Shown here piece after piece: positions 58,877-64,000 of a stretch of DNA of 64,000 bases. Origin of the DNA: Methanobacterium sp. (lineage in GTDB: Archaea > Methanobacteriota > Methanobacteria > Methanobacteriales > Methanobacteriaceae); contig NZ_JACRGA010000011.1 in NCBI RefSeq assembly GCF_016217785.1, forward strand, positions 124,001 to 188,000, in the 5' to 3' direction. The notes beneath the pieces were generated by a model. The model did no database searches and was not told where the DNA came from. It worked only from the letters and a program-made list of their open reading frames with translations. A program made the translations under genes and the position numbers. The first letter of the stretch is position 1. Each line of letters opens with the position of its first letter.

Positions 58877-59818
58877 TCAATCTTCCACCCTATAAAACCA
58901 TCGCATCCATTCAACGGTTTTTTCAATTCCTTTTTCAGGATCTATTTTAGGGTCATGTTTTAATTCTTTAATTGCTTTGGAAAAGTCTATGGTTTTAACC
59001 TGAGTTGTGAAATCTTCGGCTTCTTCATAGTTAACCAGAGAATCATCTTTACCAACAGCATTCAAAACCATGTCTGAATAATCTTTGATATCCTTTTCCC
59101 ATTCTATTCTTCCACCAACATTGTAAACCTCTCCAGGGACGAAATTATCCACAATATTAGCAAAAGTGAATGCAGTGTCCCCCACGTAGTCAATGATGCG
59201 CTTATGTCCTTTATAAACAGTATAGGGTTGATTATGTAGAGCTTTATAGATAAAAATAGGTATGAAACCTTTATATGGGGAATATTCTTCATGAGGCCCA
59301 TAACAGTTTACAGGGCGAACACGCACGGTTTCTGTTCCGAACATGGTGGCAGAGTTCATACACATAAGCTCACCAGCCCACTTAGTTATGGCATAATCAT
59401 TCATCTGGTAAGTGTCCTTAATAGGATTGTTTAACATAACATCTTCATTCATTACCCCATTGTAATCACCATAAACTTCAGCTGATGAGAAAGATATCAT
59501 CCTGAAACCCAATTTTTCCTGTAACCGGATTATGTGTTTGGTTCCGATGACATTAGTCTGCCACAAGTTTTCGTAGTATTCTTCACCGTTCCAACGGCCG
59601 TATTCAGCAGCTAGGTGATATACATAATCAAATTCATTATTTTCAAAGATTCGTTCAAGCTGCCGATAGTTGCGCACATCACAGCGCTGGTAGTTGTCTC
59701 TGTTGTTGTGTAAGAGGTCAATAGCAAATACTTCATGCCCTCTTCCCTTTAATTCGTTAACGAGATTGGTTCCTATGAATCCTGCTCCACCTGTTACCAG
59801 TATTTTCTTAGTTTCCAT
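58877..59818 (-). CDS. NAD-dependent epimerase/dehydratase (extended SDR)
   Basis: 313 aa. 'KILVTGGAGFIGTNLVNELK' (cofactor), 'ISFSSAEVYGDYNG' (Ser) and 'YAITKWAGE' (Tyr-Lys) give the catalytic set; 'VRVRPVNCYGPHEEYSPYKG' is typical of the UDP-glucose 4-epimerase/GDP-mannose dehydratase superfamily. First gene of the long minus-strand operon that runs to 48933, so its promoter at about 59825-59880 probably drives the whole cluster. Confidence 0.93.
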   Translation of the reverse strand: METKKILVTGGAGFIGTNLVNELKGRGHEVFAIDLLHNNRDNYQRCDVRNYRQLERIFENNEFDYVYHLAAEYGRWNGEEYYENLWQTNVIGTKHIIRLQEKLGFRMISFSSAEVYGDYNGVMNEDVMLNNPIKDTYQMNDYAITKWAGELMCMNSATMFGTETVRVRPVNCYGPHEEYSPYKGFIPIFIYKALHNQPYTVYKGHKRIIDYVGDTAFTFANIVDNFVPGEVYNVGGRIEWEKDIKDYSDMVLNAVGKDDSLVNYEEAEDFTTQVKTIDFSKAIKELKHDPKIDPEKGIEKTVEWMRWFYRVED

Positions 59819-59880
59819 TAATACTCCCCTTATATATCATCAGTATTGGAAATGAATCTTTGTTGATTACTATAATTATA

Positions 59881-61050
59881 TTATAGGTGAATTATATTTT
59901 TTAACATTTGGAATACGCGGAGTATGTAGTAAAGAGGTTCAAAAACTCTGGGTACGGAAACACTACTAATCACTCCAGGTGTAGGTAAAAAGATCATATT
60001 TAACATGGTGTTAATTTTGTCTCCTCTTTTTTCACGTATTTTCATGTGAAAAATGACTTTCTCCAACATTCCCAATGTTTTTGGTGTGAATAATCTTTTA
60101 ATAATAATTACAGATATGATTTCTACATCTTCATTATTTATCTGTTCTAAAACCTCTTTTGAAGGTTTTATTCCAAATAGCTCTTTTAAAATATATAGAT
60201 TTATCATAAATATTCTTTGCACACCCAAATCACTTGCAATTTCTAAAAGATTCTGCCAGTTTATTTTATCCTCTGATTTTATAAGTTCAGAAATATCACA
60301 AAACCTGTAAAGGCTTGAAAAAGAGTGAGTGGCATTGTGAATTGATAAAATTAATATCAAATATTCAGGAGATATGGTTTTCACCTTGAATTGATCGAGG
60401 TCAACTTCCCTTAAGAATTCGTTTTTATTGAAAAAGGGTTTATTCTGGATTGAAACCATGGATAATAATTTCCATTTTATCTCCAGGGTGATGCCTGTTT
60501 TTTTGTTTGTAAAATGATATTCGCGTTGAAACTTGTAGAAGGCCATTTCTTGTTCAGGGGTGAGGTTCATCCAGAGTTCATAACCCGCTTTAACTAGGTG
60601 ATTTCTTGTTTTGGGCACGTCTTTTAAGGGAACATAAAAATCCAGATCACCGAATATGCGGAATCCAAGGTTTTTGTAAGTCATTATTGCTAGTGCTGGG
60701 CCTTTATAAGGTATAGGGGTGATGCCCTGTTTCTGCAGTACATCAATGACTTCCAGAAGTTCTTTGAACATTCCAAGATTTTTCCGGACATTTTTATGGA
60801 AATGTTTCTGTAACTCCATTTTCAAATTGCTGGGGATTGCATCCGGAGATATTTTATTCAAGTGCCAGTATAATAAAGGGCTTATACGATGCAAATAAGC
60901 CATGTTAATTAAATAGTCCCAGTCTAGATTCATGGCACTTAATTGTTTGATCTTTTTTACATTACCCTCAGAAGCCTGAGTTAAAGAGCAATTAAGAAGT
61001 AATTGGTCTTCTGGTTTCAGATCATATTTTCTAGCCATTGGATCACTCAA
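59881..61050 (-). CDS. PF14907-type nucleotidyltransferase family protein
   Basis: 389 aa. 'QGITPIPYKGPALAIMTYKN', 'FRIFGDLDFYVPLKDVPKTR', 'REYHFTNKKTGITLEIKWKL' and a helical C-terminus match the uncharacterised nucleotidyltransferase family that often accompanies lasso-peptide and other RiPP or capsule genes (the GDLD pair supplies the metal-binding Asp residues). Upstream on the same strand are an ABC exporter and a lasso B2-type protease. In lasso clusters this protein can tailor the peptide, for example by phosphoryl or nucleotidyl transfer; here that is inference. Confidence 0.82.
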   Translation of the reverse strand: MSDPMARKYDLKPEDQLLLNCSLTQASEGNVKKIKQLSAMNLDWDYLINMAYLHRISPLLYWHLNKISPDAIPSNLKMELQKHFHKNVRKNLGMFKELLEVIDVLQKQGITPIPYKGPALAIMTYKNLGFRIFGDLDFYVPLKDVPKTRNHLVKAGYELWMNLTPEQEMAFYKFQREYHFTNKKTGITLEIKWKLLSMVSIQNKPFFNKNEFLREVDLDQFKVKTISPEYLILILSIHNATHSFSSLYRFCDISELIKSEDKINWQNLLEIASDLGVQRIFMINLYILKELFGIKPSKEVLEQINNEDVEIISVIIIKRLFTPKTLGMLEKVIFHMKIREKRGDKINTMLNMIFLPTPGVISSVSVPRVFEPLYYILRVFQMLKNIIHL

Positions 61051-61122
61051 ATAAAAATATTAATGAAAAAACTTATTTGATCCATTATATTTTATAGTTA
61101 GTATAAAGATTAAGTGATTAAT

Positions 61123-61536
61123 ATGGGAAAAAAACTATCGGCTATTTTCATCTTTTCTTTTATCCTAATTATATTAGCCAACTCAGGGTGTATAGATAAC
61201 ACCAAAGCCAATAACACATGGGGGGAGAAGAAAATATCCATGGATGCAATTAAAGTTTCCAATAGTGTCGGTAATCGCAGCGAGAATAATGACTCACTTT
61301 ACTATGTAAGTGGATCTATATTAAACCAAAACCCCTTTGAAGCCCTGGATACTAAAATAACAGTTACCACTTATTATTCAAACGATACTGTGTTTGCAGT
61401 TAATGATACACCCTATTTAAACCCTCAAAATATACCCGCTAATGGAAAGTCATCTTTCTATGCTCGGTTTGATGATCCTGATAAGAAAATAGCTAAATTT
61501 GAGGTTAAAATATTATCTGCAAAAGGGGAATATTAA
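61123..61536 (+). CDS. Predicted lipoprotein with FxLYD-like domain
   Basis: 137 aa from ATG 61123 (GTG 61114 also possible). The signal peptide 'LSAIFIFSFILIILANSGC' ends in a lipobox. The mature domain of about 95 aa is beta-rich ('SLYYVSGSILNQNPFEALDT', 'ITVTTYYSNDTVF', 'IPANGKSSFYARFDD'), as in the FxLYD family. It is transcribed opposite to its neighbours and ends eight bases from the ABC exporter stop. A TATA-like TTATATTTTATA lies at about 61083-61094, so the leader is very short. Confidence 0.7.
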   Translation: MGKKLSAIFIFSFILIILANSGCIDNTKANNTWGEKKISMDAIKVSNSVGNRSENNDSLYYVSGSILNQNPFEALDTKITVTTYYSNDTVFAVNDTPYLNPQNIPANGKSSFYARFDDPDKKIAKFEVKILSAKGEY

Positions 61537-61543
61537 ATCTAAA

Positions 61544-63358
61544 TCACCTATTGACACCCTGCACCCCACAGATATCCCAGAACCAACCTTTTTCATTTTT
61601 CAATAATTCATCCCAGGTCCCCGACTCCATAATCTTTCCACCATCAATTAGATAAATATAATCCGCGTTTTTAATGGTGGAAAGCCGGTGGGCAATCATT
61701 AAGATAGTTATGTCACCGTGAAGGTTTTCAATGGCCTTCAATATCTTTTTCTCGTTCTCTGAATCCAGGTTACTGGTGGCTTCATCCATTATTAATAGGG
61801 ATGGTTTTCGCAATAAAGCCCGTGCCAGTGCAAGGCGTTGCCGTTCACCCCCTGACAATCTGACACCCCTATCTCCTATTATGGTGCCCAATCCTTCAGG
61901 AAGTTTAAAGACAAAATCATAGGCCGCAGCCAGTTTCAGGGCTTCCTTGAGATCATCTTCCTCTGCATCCGGACAGGCCAGTAGCAGGTTAAATCTAATA
62001 CTTTCATTGAAAAGAAAAGTCTCCTGGGCCACGTATCCGATCCTGTTTCTCCAGTATGTGAGTAACTTATCAGAAACAATCCATTTATCCACAGCCACCT
62101 TTCCTCCGTCGGGCTGTATGAGTCCCATGACCAGATCAGCCACTGTACTCTTACCTGCACCAGATGGTCCTGCTATGGCTGTTGTCTTACCAGCAGGGAT
62201 CTTGAGTTTCATATCTTTTATGGTGAAATGTTCTTCACTCCTATATGAAAAAGTGACATCTTCAAAGCGGATCTCCTTTTTAAGTTCAAGTTCTCCCTCA
62301 ACGGTATCTCCAGAACCAGCAATCTCACTATTTTCCAGGCACTGCTCTTCCAGATCCATCACATTCCGGAAGGCTGGTAACATATTGATAAAGTACTGAT
62401 AGGCACGCTGGATAGATGAAAACAGAGGAATCATCCTCACGAAGAGGTATATCAATAAAAATAAACTAGCTGTGGGTAACTTGATTACCTGAATAAGGAC
62501 CAGGACCATAATAGCCAGTACAATCACAGTACCAACATCAAATAACAATTTAACATCAGCGTAGCTTTTAATGGTTTCCAGATAATTACTGGCAACCTGG
62601 TTAGTCTGGTCGGAAAAAACCTGGATGTTTTTTTCCTGCATTCCAAAGCTCTTGATGGTTTTCATACCATCCAAGTGCTGCATTATAGAATAATATATAT
62701 CCCTTGTAGTTGTGGTTATCTCCTCACCACTGGACCGAGACTTGGAAGCCCTTCTCCTAAGGATTAAAAGAATGGCAATTCCCACTGCAAAAATAACACC
62801 CGTGAGGAGTCCAGCCAGTTCTAAGGCAAAGACAATGTACACCACCAAAATCATGATACTGGCAATGAAAGTTAAAAACTGACCAGTCCCCACACTTATT
62901 CTGTCAATCTCATTGGTAAGTGCATGGGCGAAGTTTGAGGTCTTCATTCTAGAAAAAAACAACCATGAAGAATTAATAATGGAATTATAAAGGCGTTTTC
63001 TGAGGTGGGCGGCGAATTCGTACTGGATTTGGGATGTTTTAATGGTCTGGTATCGGGTTAAAAATGCACTTAAGCTTATCACCAATACATAAATAACCAA
63101 AACCATGATTAGAGTTGGTTGCAAACCCAAAGCCGTGAAAAATGATGATACTAATCCTGCAAGTTGTCCCAGTGACCCCTGACCCACGTCCAGGCCCACC
63201 AGTTGTAGGAGGGGAATTAGAATCAGCAAGCTAACTGCCTCGTTGAAACTGATGACAACCATCAAGGCTATGGCCAGAGCAACTTTTCTGGGCATTAACT
63301 CTGTTAAATTTCTGGTGTACTGACCTAGAAGGCTGTTTTTGTATTTATTATTCCCCAA
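61544..63358 (-). CDS. ABC-type exporter, fused permease and ATPase
   Basis: 604 aa. The N-terminal permease has six helices (about residues 20-310), and the C-terminal ATPase has Walker A 'GPSGAGKST', the Q-loop 'NRIGYVAQETFLF', signature 'RLSGGERQRLALARALLRK', Walker B 'LLIMDEATSNLDS' and switch 'IAHRLSTIKNAD'. A homodimeric exporter of the MsbA/lasso D type. It sits between the nucleotidyltransferase and the B2-type protease on the same strand, so export of a mature peptide is the natural hypothesis; lipid-oligosaccharide export is the alternative, given the glycan cluster. Confidence 0.93.
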   Translation of the reverse strand: MGNNKYKNSLLGQYTRNLTELMPRKVALAIALMVVISFNEAVSLLILIPLLQLVGLDVGQGSLGQLAGLVSSFFTALGLQPTLIMVLVIYVLVISLSAFLTRYQTIKTSQIQYEFAAHLRKRLYNSIINSSWLFFSRMKTSNFAHALTNEIDRISVGTGQFLTFIASIMILVVYIVFALELAGLLTGVIFAVGIAILLILRRRASKSRSSGEEITTTTRDIYYSIMQHLDGMKTIKSFGMQEKNIQVFSDQTNQVASNYLETIKSYADVKLLFDVGTVIVLAIMVLVLIQVIKLPTASLFLLIYLFVRMIPLFSSIQRAYQYFINMLPAFRNVMDLEEQCLENSEIAGSGDTVEGELELKKEIRFEDVTFSYRSEEHFTIKDMKLKIPAGKTTAIAGPSGAGKSTVADLVMGLIQPDGGKVAVDKWIVSDKLLTYWRNRIGYVAQETFLFNESIRFNLLLACPDAEEDDLKEALKLAAAYDFVFKLPEGLGTIIGDRGVRLSGGERQRLALARALLRKPSLLIMDEATSNLDSENEKKILKAIENLHGDITILMIAHRLSTIKNADYIYLIDGGKIMESGTWDELLKNEKGWFWDICGVQGVNR

Positions 63359-63400
63359 ATAAATCTCCTCTAATTATTTAACCTATATAAAATTTTATAT

Positions 63401-63829
63401 TTAGTCCATGCTAATATCCATTATAGTTTTAAAATCCTTCTCAGATTCCCCTAAAACCACAGAATTACCATTTTCAAGCCAGGCGTGGGCTTCAAACTCA
63501 CCATTTTGATCCAATACTCCTATTTTAATAGAAGTGGTGTAACCATACTTGGAGAATAATATGTATCCTGCCATTGCCTGTACCAGGCAGGTTGCTCGGG
63601 GCACGTATCTACTAACAACAACTATTATCACCCTCAAACTGGAAATAGACACTATATGAACATTGTCTGAAGAGAGGAAGTAATTGGCGATCTTCTGCAC
63701 GCTTTTCTGCACAAATTTAAAGGGAAATATCCAGACCATGAGTCTGATCACGATTACCCAGAATAATGCCTCGATAGCCACCAGTTTATCCCTGGGAGGT
63801 AATTTTATAAAATTTGAAATAATTCCCAT
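63401..63829 (-). CDS. Lasso-peptide B2-type (transglutaminase-like) cysteine protease
   Basis: 142 aa, the length of stand-alone B2 proteins. The transglutaminase-core pattern is clear: 'VPRATCLVQAMAGYILFSKY' (Cys81), 'TSIKIGVLDQNGEFEAHAWL' (His115) and E118/N119-type third position. B2 proteins remove the leader of a lasso precursor; the N-terminal hydrophobic segment ('ALFWVIVIRLMVWIFPFKFV') is usual. In bacteria it acts with B1 (a RiPP recognition element) and C (an asparagine-synthetase-like cyclase). Neither is within the window; they may lie past the right edge, upstream of this gene. No precursor peptide is evident in 63830-64000. Confidence 0.85.
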   Translation of the reverse strand: MGIISNFIKLPPRDKLVAIEALFWVIVIRLMVWIFPFKFVQKSVQKIANYFLSSDNVHIVSISSLRVIIVVVSRYVPRATCLVQAMAGYILFSKYGYTTSIKIGVLDQNGEFEAHAWLENGNSVVLGESEKDFKTIMDISMD

Positions 63830-64000
63830 ATTACCAATACTACATTATTTGAAATACATATCGAAATAGTTTGAATTTATGATTTTGCTACGATCAACTT
63901 ATTATTCATCTTACAGCATCATATATCATATTTTTGTACAGTAATGTTTTATTAATCTTTAAAAACATGGTATGAATCCCATGATCATTGTAAAATTATT

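Noticed and set aside
61544..63358. Reading the ABC exporter purely as an MsbA-like glycolipid flippase of the glycan cluster
   Set aside because: Its direct neighbours are a B2-type protease and a PF14907 protein, which favours peptide export; the alternative is kept in the gene entry.

Overview
The window reads as chromosomal DNA of a hydrogenotrophic methanogen of the order Methanobacteriales, most likely Methanobacterium. Reasons: archaeal-type PheT, an archaeal RecJ-like DHH protein with a DnaJ-type zinc finger, a FilR1-type regulator, a large beta-helix adhesin-like surface protein, a DUF2206-type membrane protein, AT-rich intergenic DNA with archaeal TATA boxes, and GGAGG-type ribosome binding sites. 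This placement is inference from gene content; no rRNA or mcr gene is present.

Layout. 0-14 kb is ordinary core genome: the end of a YjbQ-family gene, pheT, a small membrane protein, valS, aroA, a small GTPase, an endonuclease III, a membrane-anchored CxxCxGxG zinc protein, a FilR1-type regulator overlapping a UbiA-family prenyltransferase, and the RecJ-like protein. 14-20 kb looks like a decayed foreign island: a tRNA-Gly-like sequence overlapping the broken 3' end of a phage-type mom DNA-modification gene, a remnant of a type IIG restriction-modification gene, small membrane proteins and lipoproteins, a DUF2589 protein with its partner (function unknown), and a gene broken at a G6 run. 20-25.7 kb holds a lipoprotein, superoxide reductase (desulfoferrodoxin), rubrerythrin and a membrane PAS histidine kinase. 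26-34.4 kb carries two nucleotidyltransferase/HEPN-type modules with striking palindromes near their promoters, a DUF3467/HTH pair, two small membrane proteins, a soluble PAS histidine kinase and an anchored surface protein. 34.6-42.9 kb has rmlA, an alpha/beta hydrolase, VapBC, a NERD protein, a frameshifted adhesin, and decayed copies of rmlA and of the hydrolase. 42.9-59.8 kb is a markedly AT-rich surface-glycan cluster: five GT4 glycosyltransferases, three methyltransferases, a flippase, a DUF2206-like protein, a PaaK/CapK-like ligase, a Gfo/Idh oxidoreductase and two nucleotide-sugar epimerases. 59.9-63.8 kb encodes a PF14907-type nucleotidyltransferase, an ABC exporter and a lasso-peptide B2-type cysteine protease, which together look like part of an archaeal RiPP (lasso-like) pathway continuing past the right edge.

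The recurring unusual signal is short tandem duplication (15-45 bp). It occurs inside genes (valS, aroA, the kinase PAS domain, the hydrolase, the NERD protein), between genes, and exactly across gene edges: the valS stop region is present three times, the leader of the endonuclease III gene about five times, and one gene-gene junction is amplified at a 42-bp period into a chain of mini-ORFs each with its own ribosome binding site. The strongest candidates for something new are the lasso-like cluster, this mini-ORF array, the DUF2589 pair, and the palindrome-controlled HTH-nucleotidyltransferase/HEPN module.
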